Program-made: the position numbers and the translations under genes
In this document: piece by piece, positions 25,082 to 32,632 of the stretch
How the letters are laid out: every line of letters starts with the position of its first letter
Numbering within the stretch: position 1 is the stretch's first letter
The notes under the pieces: generated by a model
Seen by the model: only the letters and a program-made list of their open reading frames with translations
What the model was told of the DNA's origin: nothing
Databases searched by the model: none
Assembly: GCA_963723765.1 (NCBI GenBank)
Contig: CAVRSD010000003.1
Coordinates: 248,001-312,000 of the forward strand
DNA: 64,000 nucleotides
Direction of reading: 5' to 3'
DNA from: DATBAX01 sp963723765
GTDB lineage: Bacteria; Acidobacteriota; Terriglobia; Terriglobales; Acidobacteriaceae

Positions 25082-25109
25082 CCCACCCTTCCAACAACCG
25101 AAGGGTGGG
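25082..25109. repeat. REP-like hairpin R3, left flank of RAYT gene
   Basis: Perfect 10-bp stem CCCACCCTTC / GAAGGGTGGG with loop CAACAACC, followed by CCAGCC. It ends 36 bases before the stop codon of the RAYT gene and has the same orientation as R4 on the other side. Confidence 0.8.
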
Positions 25110-25145
25110 CCAGCCATCATTTGTGCGCCCGTAAAAGGTGGAAAC

Positions 25146-25694
25146 TTATGCCGCGTGCGTCGGGATTTTTATTTTGGCCACACCCCACTGATTGATTCGC
25201 ACGGCGCCGTCTTCCCCGAAAGCATAACTCCGATAACTGCTCCACGGCCACTGCTCCGGCTGTTGCACCAGTCCCTGGGTTACTGGATTGCGGTGCATAT
25301 AGCGAAGCTTCTCGATCCGCTTGCGTGCCGTCCACACGTTGAAATCATAGAAGCGCCGCTGCCACACGTGTTCGGACTCGACCGTAAATTCTTGCTGTGC
25401 GGCAACTCGGCGTCGCAGCGACTTCAAAACGCGGCGCGAGAATCCTTGTTTGATCGCCTGCATCACCCGCGACGGATCTCCTTTTTCCGGCTCGCCGATC
25501 AGCAGATGAATGTGGTCAGGCATGGCGACGTAGCCGACTACCACAAAGCGGTAACGTTGGCGGACCTCCTCGAGCACTGCCAGAAAAAGATCGCGACGCT
25601 GTGGGCTCGCCAGCCAGGGTTGGCGATGATAAGTGCTGCAAGTGATGAAATGCAGTTCATTGGTGCCGTAGTGACGCTGGGGATGGTTGGACAC
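25146..25694 (-). CDS. REP-associated tyrosine transposase (RAYT), IS200-like Y1 superfamily
   Basis: A 182-residue single-strand DNA transposase of the IS200/IS605 Y1 type that acts on REP hairpins. The metal-binding HUH motif is MPDHIHLLI (His-Ile-His) near residue 58. The conserved LRYMHRNPVTQGL near residues 132-144 carries the catalytic tyrosine. The phrase EHVWQRRFYDF is also typical. The start is GTG (25692-25694) without a strong ribosome site. The gene is bracketed by two REP-like hairpins of the same orientation (R3 and R4), the expected arrangement for a domesticated RAYT that spreads REPs in trans. No second gene (TnpB) is present. Confidence is high. Confidence 0.9.
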   Translation of the reverse strand: MSNHPQRHYGTNELHFITCSTYHRQPWLASPQRRDLFLAVLEEVRQRYRFVVVGYVAMPDHIHLLIGEPEKGDPSRVMQAIKQGFSRRVLKSLRRRVAAQQEFTVESEHVWQRRFYDFNVWTARKRIEKLRYMHRNPVTQGLVQQPEQWPWSSYRSYAFGEDGAVRINQWGVAKIKIPTHAA

Positions 25695-25750
25695 TTCGCC
25701 AGACTACTAGCACACGCGTAGAAAAGCTGTGACATCTGACCTTTGTGGCT

Positions 25751-25779
25751 CCCACCTTTACAAAGTGCGTAAAGGTGGG
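25751..25779. repeat. REP-like hairpin R4, right flank of RAYT gene
   Basis: Perfect 11-bp stem CCCACCTTTAC / GTAAAGGTGGG with a 7-base loop, followed by CCAGCCGG. It lies 57 bases upstream of the RAYT start. Confidence 0.8.
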
Positions 25780-25810
25780 CCAGCCGGATCATAGATAGCT
25801 TTCAGCCGGC

Positions 25811-26860
25811 CTAGCCGTTCCGGGACTCCTCGGGGACGACTTTCAGTTCCAGCTTTTCGGTGTAGCGGAGGACGGTCAGGGTGCTGCTGACGCCGACGCG
25901 GGCGTCGGTGAGCAGGCGATGGAGGTCGTCCACGCCGGCGACGGGCTTGCCATCGAGGGCGATGATGACGTCGCCTTCGCGCAGGCCGGCCTTGCGTCCG
26001 GGGCTGAGGTCTTCGACCGAGATGACGACCACGCCGCTCTCCTGCGGCAGATCATAGAAGCGCACCAGCCGCCGATGCAGCGGGGTGGTCTGCGCCTCCA
26101 CGCCAATGTAGCTGCGGCGGATGCGGCCCTCGCGCAGCAGGCGTCCGGCCACAAATTTGGCGGTGTTGATGCCGATGGCAAAGCACAATCCTTGCGCGCC
26201 CATGATGGTGGCCGTGTTCACGCCCACCACCTGGCCATCGGAAGTGACCAGCGGGCCGCCGGAATTTCCTGGATTGAGCGACGCGTCGGTTTGAATGACG
26301 TCCTCGATCAGGCGCCCGGAGTAGGAACGCAGCGAGCGTCCCAGGGCGCTGACCACGCCGGCGGTGACCGTGTACTGAAAGCCATAAGGATTACCAATGG
26401 CGATGGCGAGTTGTCCCACGCGAAGTTTCTGCGAGTCGCCGAGCGGAGCCGTCACCAGGTTGGAGGCTTCATGGTCGGGCACGTCCATGCGGATGACTGC
26501 GAGGTCGGTGGCGGGATCGTCGCCGATGGTGTGGGCAGGGAAGCGGCGTCCGTCGGCGAGGGAAACCTGAATGCGTTTGGCATCGTGGACGACGTGGCTG
26601 TTGGTGAGGATCAATCCGTCGGGGGTGAAGACGAATCCCGAGCCGCCGCCCTGGCGCTCTGCAGGTTCGCCGGCGCGGTTCTTGGTGGCTTGTGTTACGT
26701 CGATCTTCACTACGGACGGGCTGAGTTTTTCCGCCGCGCCGACGACCGCCTGCGAGTAGGCGTCGAGCAAGGCCGCGTCGTTATTGGCAAGCGACTGCGA
26801 AGTCTGAACAGATGAGTTCGAATAGTCCGCGAGAGGAAGAGTGTTTACTGATTGGTTCAT
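25811..26860 (-). CDS. S1C serine protease with PDZ domain (HtrA/DegP-like)
   Basis: A 349-residue trypsin-like protease. The catalytic triad is readable: histidine in LILTNSHVVHD (about 92), aspartate in DPATDLAVIRMD (about 122) and serine in NPGNSGGPLV (about 199). A C-terminal PDZ domain spans about residues 250-340 (PGRKAGLREGDVIIALDGKPV). HtrA proteases degrade misfolded proteins, usually in the periplasm, but no signal peptide or membrane helix is seen at the N-terminus (MNQSVNTLPLADYSNS), so it may be cytoplasmic or use an unrecognised export route. ATG at 26858-26860. It begins a group of three minus-strand genes with the hemerythrin and HAD genes, separated by small gaps. Confidence 0.9.
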   Translation of the reverse strand: MNQSVNTLPLADYSNSSVQTSQSLANNDAALLDAYSQAVVGAAEKLSPSVVKIDVTQATKNRAGEPAERQGGGSGFVFTPDGLILTNSHVVHDAKRIQVSLADGRRFPAHTIGDDPATDLAVIRMDVPDHEASNLVTAPLGDSQKLRVGQLAIAIGNPYGFQYTVTAGVVSALGRSLRSYSGRLIEDVIQTDASLNPGNSGGPLVTSDGQVVGVNTATIMGAQGLCFAIGINTAKFVAGRLLREGRIRRSYIGVEAQTTPLHRRLVRFYDLPQESGVVVISVEDLSPGRKAGLREGDVIIALDGKPVAGVDDLHRLLTDARVGVSSTLTVLRYTEKLELKVVPEESRNG

Positions 26861-26911
26861 GTTAGGTAGATGAGGCAGGAAGGAATCTGGATTCAGGGCG
26901 AGTAGGATGCC

Positions 26912-27403
26912 TTACTTTGAAGGATGACGCGAGGAGTCCTTCGACAGCGCGCATTTGTTTGAGCAGTCTTTCATGGCGGCATCTAGCGCCGCGCCGATGT
27001 CGGCTAGTTCTTCGGGGCTCATCAGGAATTGCATCTGCTCGAAGAGTTGGCGTTCTTCCTTGCGGATATGTCCAACTAAAATCTCTGCATAGCTTTCCAG
27101 GCTGGTGGCGTCGAGGGTGCGGGCGACGGCGCGGGCAAAGAACTCTCGCAGCACTGCATGTTCGGCCAGGAGTTCCTTGACCAGCGCGTGCAGTTCAGGA
27201 AAGTGAGCGGCCACCGGGAAGATTTTTTTCTCTTCGGCGGTGAGATGAAACTCCACCTCATGTTCGAACTGTTCCTGGAGTTCCGCCTGCCAGGCTTCCA
27301 GATCGAGGTCTCCTGTCTGGAAAGCGCGATCCATCCGCACGCACAAGGCAAGCGCACGTTGATGTTGATGGGAAAGCAGGACCAGATTCTTGTCGCGCAG
27401 CAT
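26912..27403 (-). CDS. Hemerythrin domain protein
   Basis: A 163-residue four-helix bundle protein with the di-iron ligand pattern of bacterial hemerythrins: an early HQHQRAL, then HEVEFHLTAEEKKIFP (HxxxH..E type), HAVLREFF and a final HIRKEERQLF. These ligands bind oxygen or sense iron/nitric oxide. The length is close to the RIC/DnrN-like single-domain hemerythrins. It is placed between the HtrA-like protease (51 bases downstream on the minus strand) and the HAD gene. A role in oxygen or nitrosative stress would fit a stress operon with a protease, but this is inference. The ATG is at 27401-27403. Residues at the C-terminus after the bundle are polar and likely disordered. Confidence 0.82.
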   Translation of the reverse strand: MLRDKNLVLLSHQHQRALALCVRMDRAFQTGDLDLEAWQAELQEQFEHEVEFHLTAEEKKIFPVAAHFPELHALVKELLAEHAVLREFFARAVARTLDATSLESYAEILVGHIRKEERQLFEQMQFLMSPEELADIGAALDAAMKDCSNKCALSKDSSRHPSK

Positions 27404-27459
27404 GAAAGTATTATCGCCTATAGATTGCGGCGCGTGTTAGTTACCTTCAGGCGCAATTC

Positions 27460-28296
27460 TCAATTCGCGCCCACCGCTTTGGCCGGAGGGGGACTGCCGG
27501 CAGAGCGCAGGGTGAGCCAATCGGTGCGGACGCGTTCCCATTCCTGGATCAATAATCCGTAGGATTCGAAGAACTCGCGGATGCGCAGCCGGTCCCAGCC
27601 GACAACGTCTTCGAGAATCGGAGCAAGGACAGCGAGAGCATTGCTGCTTAGAATGGTGCGCTTGGCAATCTGGGAAATGTGTTTGGCTTCTGAGACGGCG
27701 ATGGTGAAACCGTCGCGCACATTGACGTGCAGCATGACGTGAACATCCGAGCTGCCGTCGCCTACATAAACAATGTGGTCGGGGCCAGCTTCGCGCCGGG
27801 CCTGCAATTGATCGAGCACAGCGACCTTGCCGTAGCCCGCGGTGGCGCGAACAATGGTTTCGATTTCGCCGGCCTCGTTGTAGTCGAATACGGTCCCGAA
27901 AATATGATCTTCAGGGACGACATCTTCGAGGGCGGATTGGATCACTTCGATCGGCGCCGCGGAGAGGACATAAAAATCAAATTTATAGCCATCGATCTGA
28001 TTGGAGAGGATCTGGTAGAGCAGGTCGATATTTTCCTTCAGGCGAATGCGTTTGCCGACTTCATAGAGATGCTCGCGCCGAACTTTCGAACGGAATTCGG
28101 GATCGTGTAGCAGCAGATAGGCAAGCTCCGCCCCCTGTTGGACCAGGTTCAATTTCGACATGCCTTTAATTTTGCGTTCGAACTCCGCAATCGGAATGCC
28201 CACCATTTCGCTGAGCACGTAGCCGGAGTCGTTGAAGGTCAGCGTCTGATCAAAGTCACTGGCGAAAATGTAGCGTTTTAAATGTTTGTCACTCAT
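27460..28296 (-). CDS. HAD-superfamily phosphatase (phosphoserine phosphatase-like)
   Basis: A 278-residue phosphatase of HAD subfamily IB. Motif I is FASDFDQTLTFND (nucleophile aspartate in DFDQT, about residues 14-18). Motif II is the serine of VLSAAPIEVI, and the metal motif GDGSSDVHV lies near residue 190. The helical cap region (about 25-100) has KIKGMSKLNLVQQGAELAY. It resembles MtnX/SerB-type enzymes that dephosphorylate small phospho-substrates; the substrate is unknown. The ATG is at 28294-28296. A C-terminal extension of about 40 residues after the HAD core is unusual. It is the first gene of the minus-strand group with the hemerythrin gene. Confidence in the superfamily is high. 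Confidence 0.85.
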   Translation of the reverse strand: MSDKHLKRYIFASDFDQTLTFNDSGYVLSEMVGIPIAEFERKIKGMSKLNLVQQGAELAYLLLHDPEFRSKVRREHLYEVGKRIRLKENIDLLYQILSNQIDGYKFDFYVLSAAPIEVIQSALEDVVPEDHIFGTVFDYNEAGEIETIVRATAGYGKVAVLDQLQARREAGPDHIVYVGDGSSDVHVMLHVNVRDGFTIAVSEAKHISQIAKRTILSSNALAVLAPILEDVVGWDRLRIREFFESYGLLIQEWERVRTDWLTLRSAGSPPPAKAVGAN

Positions 28297-28754
28297 CTAT
28301 GTATTAGATTCACTCACGGATGAAAAGACCAATTAAAAACATTGATCGAAGCTATTCAATGCGGTCGATCGTTATTTTTTATAATGCGTTTTAATCTCTT
28401 GTTAACATCAAGATAGAGCTGTTTCTGTAGTGCGCTGCGGAGGCACTTGAACCGCTTTGCTTTCGGGTGCAGGGCATCACTTAGGTAACGTGTGGAAATG
28501 GGCGTTGTGCTGGGCGGCGGTGGCTGCTTGTACTTGTTTCCGAATGGGATGTCGGCGGAGTATTCGAAGGTAGAGGTCCTTCGACTTCATGAATGCTTCG
28601 CTTCGCGAAGCATTCAGTCCGCTCGGGATGACAGATTATTTTGGGTATTGAGTTGATTGATTCACTTCCACTACCTTTACTAAATCCTTCGCAGCATTGA
28701 GAATGGATGGTCTGAGTTTGTGGCCCGAAGCGGGCACAGGAGTTAGAAATCATT
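28297..28754. other. Intergenic region with one dispersed hairpin repeat
   Basis: A 458-base stretch between divergent genes, holding the promoters of the HAD gene and the 61-residue protein. It contains the hairpin at 28592-28614 and nothing else I can support. Confidence 0.5.
28592..28614. repeat. Perfect 10-bp hairpin in GTCCTTCGACTTC-type repeat
   Basis: AATGCTTCGC / GCGAAGCATT with a TTC loop, embedded in a GTCCTTCGACTTCATG..CTCGGGATGACAG context. The flanking phrase is a dispersed repeat frequent in Acidobacteriota intergenic regions, as far as I recall. It has no identified role. Confidence 0.6.
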
Positions 28755-28940
28755 ATGGCAGCTACCGGAGAACTGATTCGACTGATTAATTATGTCGATG
28801 ACATCAATACGACTTTGCGGCGCATCAGCGCGTTTGTGGCTGGACTGGAACCGGACGAGCGTAAGCGCCTGGCGGAGAGTCTGAAGGCTGCGACTACCAA
28901 TATGAGTGCGGTGGTCACGCAACTGGAAAAAGGAGCCTAA
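28755..28940 (+). CDS. Small helical protein of unknown function
   Basis: A 61-residue protein with ATG at 28755 and an AGGAG site 12 bases upstream. The sequence GELIRLINYVDDINTTLRRIS and the run of Ala/Leu/Glu-rich residues predict two amphipathic helices. No family is known. The stop is at 28938-28940, two bases before the GTG start of the dehydrogenase, so they are almost certainly co-transcribed. It could be a small regulatory subunit for the enzyme or an antitoxin-like protein, but no evidence distinguishes these. It is short yet has good codon usage and a tight operon, so I treat it as real. Confidence 0.6.
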   Translation: MAATGELIRLINYVDDINTTLRRISAFVAGLEPDERKRLAESLKAATTNMSAVVTQLEKGA

Positions 28941-28942
28941 TC

Positions 28943-29818
28943 GTGGCCCAGGTGTCGACCGTCGCCGTCATTGGCGCCGGAACCATGGGCCGGGGCATTG
29001 CTCACGTGGCCGCGCTCGGCGGCTATCGCACCATTCTCGAAGACCTGCTTCCCAACTCTCTGCGTAAGGCCGAGGGCGAAATTCGCACCAACCTTGATAA
29101 AGCTGTAGAGCTGGGAAAAGTCACTGCTGCGGAAGCGGACGCGGCGGTCACGCGGCTGGAATACGCGGGATCGGTGGAAGAAGCGGCGCGCGAAGCCGAT
29201 CTGGTGATCGAAGCGGTCCCGGAAGAGATGGAATCGAAGATCGAAATATTTACTCTGCTGGACAAGATTTGCCGTCCGCATACGATTTTTGCTTCGAACA
29301 CTTCGTCTTTCAGCATCACGGAAATTGCCAGTGTGACTTACCGCGCGAAAAAATGCGTGGGAATGCACTTTTTCAATCCCGTCCACAAAATGAAACTGCT
29401 GGAGGTGGTGCGGGCGCTGGAGACGGATGACGACACCATTGCCACCGTTGCCGAGGTGGGGAAGCGCATGGGCAAGGAAGTGGTGGTGATTAAGGAATCG
29501 CCAGGTTTCATCACCAGCCGCGTCAATGCCATGATCGGCAACGAAGCGTTCCACATGCTGCAGGAAGGCATTGCATCTGCTTCGGATATCGATAAAGCCT
29601 TAAAGTTAGGCTTGAACCATCCCATGGGACCGTTTGAATTGGTGGATCTGGTCGGTCTCGACACCCGGTTGCACATTCTGGAGTATCTGCATAAAACGCT
29701 GGGGGAGAAATATCGGCCTGCACCATTATTGGTGCAGTATGTAAAAGCTGGGCGGTTGGGACGGAAAGCTGGGCGTGGGGTGTACGAGTATCCCGAGGCG
29801 GTCCCGGGAAAGAAGTAG
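28943..29818 (+). CDS. 3-hydroxybutyryl-CoA (3-hydroxyacyl-CoA) dehydrogenase
   Basis: A 291-residue NAD(P)-dependent dehydrogenase that oxidises or forms 3-hydroxyacyl-CoA, as in fatty acid oxidation, butyrate or PHB metabolism. Features are the GAGTMGRGIAHVAALGG nucleotide-binding loop (about residues 10-27), ASNTSSFSITEIAS with the catalytic serine, VGMHFFNPVHKMKLLEVV with the active-site histidine, and IKESPGFITSRVN. It is the single-domain type, not fused to an enoyl-CoA hydratase. The start is GTG 28943 with a AAAGGAG site. It directly follows the 61-residue small protein. No thiolase or hydratase is adjacent, so pathway placement is inference. Confidence high. Confidence 0.92.
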   Translation: MAQVSTVAVIGAGTMGRGIAHVAALGGYRTILEDLLPNSLRKAEGEIRTNLDKAVELGKVTAAEADAAVTRLEYAGSVEEAAREADLVIEAVPEEMESKIEIFTLLDKICRPHTIFASNTSSFSITEIASVTYRAKKCVGMHFFNPVHKMKLLEVVRALETDDDTIATVAEVGKRMGKEVVVIKESPGFITSRVNAMIGNEAFHMLQEGIASASDIDKALKLGLNHPMGPFELVDLVGLDTRLHILEYLHKTLGEKYRPAPLLVQYVKAGRLGRKAGRGVYEYPEAVPGKK

Positions 29819-29857
29819 GTTGGTTCGCCAGGAATTGGGATTTCTGCACGGAAAAAT

Positions 29858-29884
29858 CCCCGCTCAAGCGGAGCTTGAACGGGG
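29858..29884 (-). repeat. Dispersed 27-nt hairpin repeat, copy 2 (terminator-like)
   Basis: Perfect 12-bp stem on the minus strand except one wobble, followed on that strand by ATTTTTCC. It follows the end of the DUF2911 gene on the minus strand by 47 bases and so probably terminates it, and it also lies 40 bases after the dehydrogenase on the other strand. Confidence 0.7.
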
Positions 29885-29930
29885 CACCCTCGAGTTCATC
29901 TAATTCCGCTACATTTGTTGAAGGCTACGG

Positions 29931-31016
29931 TTATTTGTTGATGTCCTCTTTGGCTTGCAGGCGCTTCACCAGGTTTTCCATGAATGCTTTGTTCTGTTCG
30001 GGAGCGGCCGCCGCAGAGAGCTTCATTTCTTTTACTGCGCTGTCGAAGTCACCGTTGGCACAATCCATTCGTGCCACATCGGAGAGGACCAGCCAGAAGT
30101 TAGGACTCTTTTTGGCGTTCATGCGAAAGACGACGAAAGCTTCTTCCTGTTTACCCTGCGTCTGCAATAGTCGTCCATAACGGTGGAGATCAAGGGGGCT
30201 GCCTTGTTCCAGCGCTGAATTTCGGGTCGTGGCGGCTTCGTCTTTCTTGCCCATCGCGTCGAGAATGCGTGACTTGGTAATCAGATTATCGAAGCGTTCC
30301 TCCGCCTGGATGGATTGGTCTTCGTATTTGAGAGCGTCCTGGAGATTGCCTTTGTTCTCGAGCAGGTAGGTAGCCGCGTCGTCCCATGCGTCCCAGGTGT
30401 AGCCGGGCCAGCCGCGTAGCTGTACGGGCAGGCTGGCTTCCACAGTTTTTTCCACGTCGACAGAGACCTCAAAAGGCACGGCAAGTTTTTCCCAACGAAG
30501 AGTGATGAGAGCGGAATCTGGCGTTAGGGAGTCGAAATCGTAGGCGAGAGCTTCGTGGAAATCGGATGCTTGCGGTTTCGCAGTGACACGCAGAGCGTCT
30601 TCGGCCTGATCGTAAGTGAAGCTACCCCATGAGGTGTAGGCCTTAGAGAAAATGATCGTCCACTCGTTCTCGCCGGGAATCATGTGCAATCCATAGATAC
30701 CCTTCGGCAAAGGCTTTCCAGCAATGGTGACAGGATCGGTAAATTCGATAATGGTGTTTTCATTGGCGCCGGCCCGCCAGACCTGTCCATAAGGCACAGT
30801 CTTACCCCAAATGGGGCGTCCATTCACCAGCGGACGATGGTAGGTGATGGTGATGTCGGTGATTCCGATGCGCTGGGTGACCACGGCACGCTGGCTGATT
30901 AGAGGAACCTTTAACAGCGAGGATTGGCCGCCATTCTGGAATTGGGCTTGAGAGCTGGGAACCGTCAGGAACAGAGTTATGACGAGGGATGTGGCAAAGA
31001 GAAAAGTCTTGTACAT
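29931..31016 (-). CDS. DUF2911 domain secreted protein with TPR-like C-terminus
   Basis: A 361-residue exported protein. Residues 1-24 form a signal peptide (FLFATSLVITLFLTVPSSQA). The DUF2911 domain occupies about residues 30-190, with VTQRIGITDITITYHRPLVNG, RAGANENTIIEFTDPV and GIYGLHMIPGENEWTIIFSK. The rest (about 210-361) is helical with TPR-like pairs (EDQSIQAEERFDNLITK, GRLLQTQGKQEEAFVVFRMNA). DUF2911 proteins are frequent in Acidobacteriota and Bacteroidota with no known function. ATG 31014-31016 with an AGGAG site 9 bases away. It is transcribed alone; a dispersed hairpin repeat lies at its end and may terminate it. Confidence 0.85.
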   Translation of the reverse strand: MYKTFLFATSLVITLFLTVPSSQAQFQNGGQSSLLKVPLISQRAVVTQRIGITDITITYHRPLVNGRPIWGKTVPYGQVWRAGANENTIIEFTDPVTIAGKPLPKGIYGLHMIPGENEWTIIFSKAYTSWGSFTYDQAEDALRVTAKPQASDFHEALAYDFDSLTPDSALITLRWEKLAVPFEVSVDVEKTVEASLPVQLRGWPGYTWDAWDDAATYLLENKGNLQDALKYEDQSIQAEERFDNLITKSRILDAMGKKDEAATTRNSALEQGSPLDLHRYGRLLQTQGKQEEAFVVFRMNAKKSPNFWLVLSDVARMDCANGDFDSAVKEMKLSAAAAPEQNKAFMENLVKRLQAKEDINK

Positions 31017-31376
31017 GGGGTAGCTCTCCTTAGAAAGTGCGACTTGTAGTTACGTCCTAGACAAAACGAAATGACTTGTTTAGACGCTCCGGGGGGTGGG
31101 TAGTTAGCGTTCAGGTGTTGCGATGGCTGGGAACGTCGGCGTGGAGGTGGTTTTGTTGGATGATTCGAAGACTGGAGGATTCCGGCTATCCTTTTCATTC
31201 CCAGCTACGTCCAACCGATAGGCGGTTCAAGCCGGATGATGGAAATGCGGGAACCTGGCGAGACCGGTTTGCGTATCAATCGTCAGACTGCAGGGCGGGC
31301 GTTGAGACCACCCGCCTGAGTTAACCCTTGTCCCCTTTGCCGTCTCCCCGGTGGCGGGGGGACGAGGATTTCGAAT
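31017..31376. other. Intergenic region between divergent genes
   Basis: A 360-base gap between the DUF2911 gene and the first MacB-like permease, presumably holding both promoters. I see no supported ORF, repeat or consensus promoter. Confidence 0.4.
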
Positions 31377-32624
31377 ATGCGAGTGTTACTCGATATCGTC
31401 CGCCAGTCGCTGGCCACACTATGGGCGCATAAACTGCGTTCCTTCCTGACCATGTTCGGAATTGCCTGGGGGGTGGGATCGCTATTGTTGCTGGTGGGGC
31501 TCGGCGAAGGCTTTCGCAGCGGACAGGAAAAAAACATGGCCACCCTGGGCCAGGACATTATGTTTGTGTTTCCGGGGCGGGTGCCGGCAGTCGAGGGCAG
31601 CCTGGTTTCGGGGAAGCCCTATAACTTTACTTATGGGGATTACCTGGCGATCAAGGATGAAGCCAAGTTGTTGCGGACGATTTCTCCGGTGATTAATCGC
31701 GAAGACATTCGCGCCGTAAGCGATTACGGTTCGACCAACGGGCAGGTGTTTGGGGTGGCGCCGGACTACAACAAGATCCGCACTGTGCCGGTTGAGCCAG
31801 GACGCTGGTTCAATGACGCCGATAACAAAGAACATCGCCGGGTGGCCGTGGTGGGATGGGAATTGCTCAAGAATGTGTTTCCGGGAAGACCGGCGGTGGG
31901 TGCCAGCATCCTGCTGAATGGAGTGAGTTTTGATGTGATTGGCGTCGTCGAAAAGGTGGGACGCGAAGGGAACAACGGCACCAATGCGCGCATCTTTATT
32001 CCGGTGGAAACCATGCGCATGCTGTTTCCGCTGAAAGGGAACAATAACGAAGACGCGCTGTCGTTCATTAACTACCAGCCGATTACGCGCGATGCCCATC
32101 TTCGGGCACAGCAGGAAGTGCATGGGATTATTGGGAGACGGCATGGCTTCAATCCCAAACTGGATGATGCTTTCAACGATTGGGACACGATTGATGGATC
32201 CCAAAAAGTGGCGAAGATTTTCGACGCCATGGATTGGTTTCTGGGAGTGGTTGGAGTGGTGACGCTGGGGCTGGGAGCGATTGGGATTATCAACATTATG
32301 TTGGTGTCGGTGACCGAGCGGACCCGCGAAATCGGCTTAAGGAAAGCGTTGGGTGCGACACATCGCAACATCATGACGCAGTTTTTTGTGGAAGGCGCAT
32401 TCCTGACCGCGTTCAGCGGAGGCATTGGGCTGGTGATCTGCATAATCTTCGTGACCTTGCTGGCGCAATTGCCACAACCGGATGGATTCGACACGCCACG
32501 AATTGTTCCGGCATCGGCGGCGGTGGCGATTATTTCGTTGACGATTGCCGGGGTGGTGGCTGGACTTTATCCTGCACGCAAGGCAGCGTTGCTGCCTCCA
32601 GTGGAAGCGCTGCGGTCGGAGTAA
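31377..32624 (+). CDS. MacB-like ABC transporter permease (FtsX family), first of pair
   Basis: A 415-residue membrane protein. An N-terminal helix (LRSFLTMFGIAWGVGSLLLLVGLG, first 20) is followed by a large periplasmic domain (about 45-280) of the MacB_PCD type, with the usual TREIGLRKALGAT loop, and then three C-terminal helices (FtsX domain, about 285-415). MacB permeases couple cytoplasmic ATP hydrolysis to moving lipoproteins or toxins out of the inner membrane. No ABC ATPase gene is adjacent. The stop is followed 8 bases later by the ATG of the second permease, so they are co-transcribed. Starting ATG is at 31377. The substrate is unknown. Confidence 0.88.
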   Translation: MRVLLDIVRQSLATLWAHKLRSFLTMFGIAWGVGSLLLLVGLGEGFRSGQEKNMATLGQDIMFVFPGRVPAVEGSLVSGKPYNFTYGDYLAIKDEAKLLRTISPVINREDIRAVSDYGSTNGQVFGVAPDYNKIRTVPVEPGRWFNDADNKEHRRVAVVGWELLKNVFPGRPAVGASILLNGVSFDVIGVVEKVGREGNNGTNARIFIPVETMRMLFPLKGNNNEDALSFINYQPITRDAHLRAQQEVHGIIGRRHGFNPKLDDAFNDWDTIDGSQKVAKIFDAMDWFLGVVGVVTLGLGAIGIINIMLVSVTERTREIGLRKALGATHRNIMTQFFVEGAFLTAFSGGIGLVICIIFVTLLAQLPQPDGFDTPRIVPASAAVAIISLTIAGVVAGLYPARKAALLPPVEALRSE

Positions 32625-32632
32625 AAGTAAAT

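Noticed and set aside
24412..25145. CRISPR array
   Set aside because: The repeats are palindromic REP-like hairpins of variable spacing, not regularly spaced direct repeats, and no cas gene is near.
28481..28753. 90-residue minus-strand ORF
   Set aside because: It spans the GTCCTTCGACTTC hairpin repeat and contains no domain; its residues reflect the repeat.
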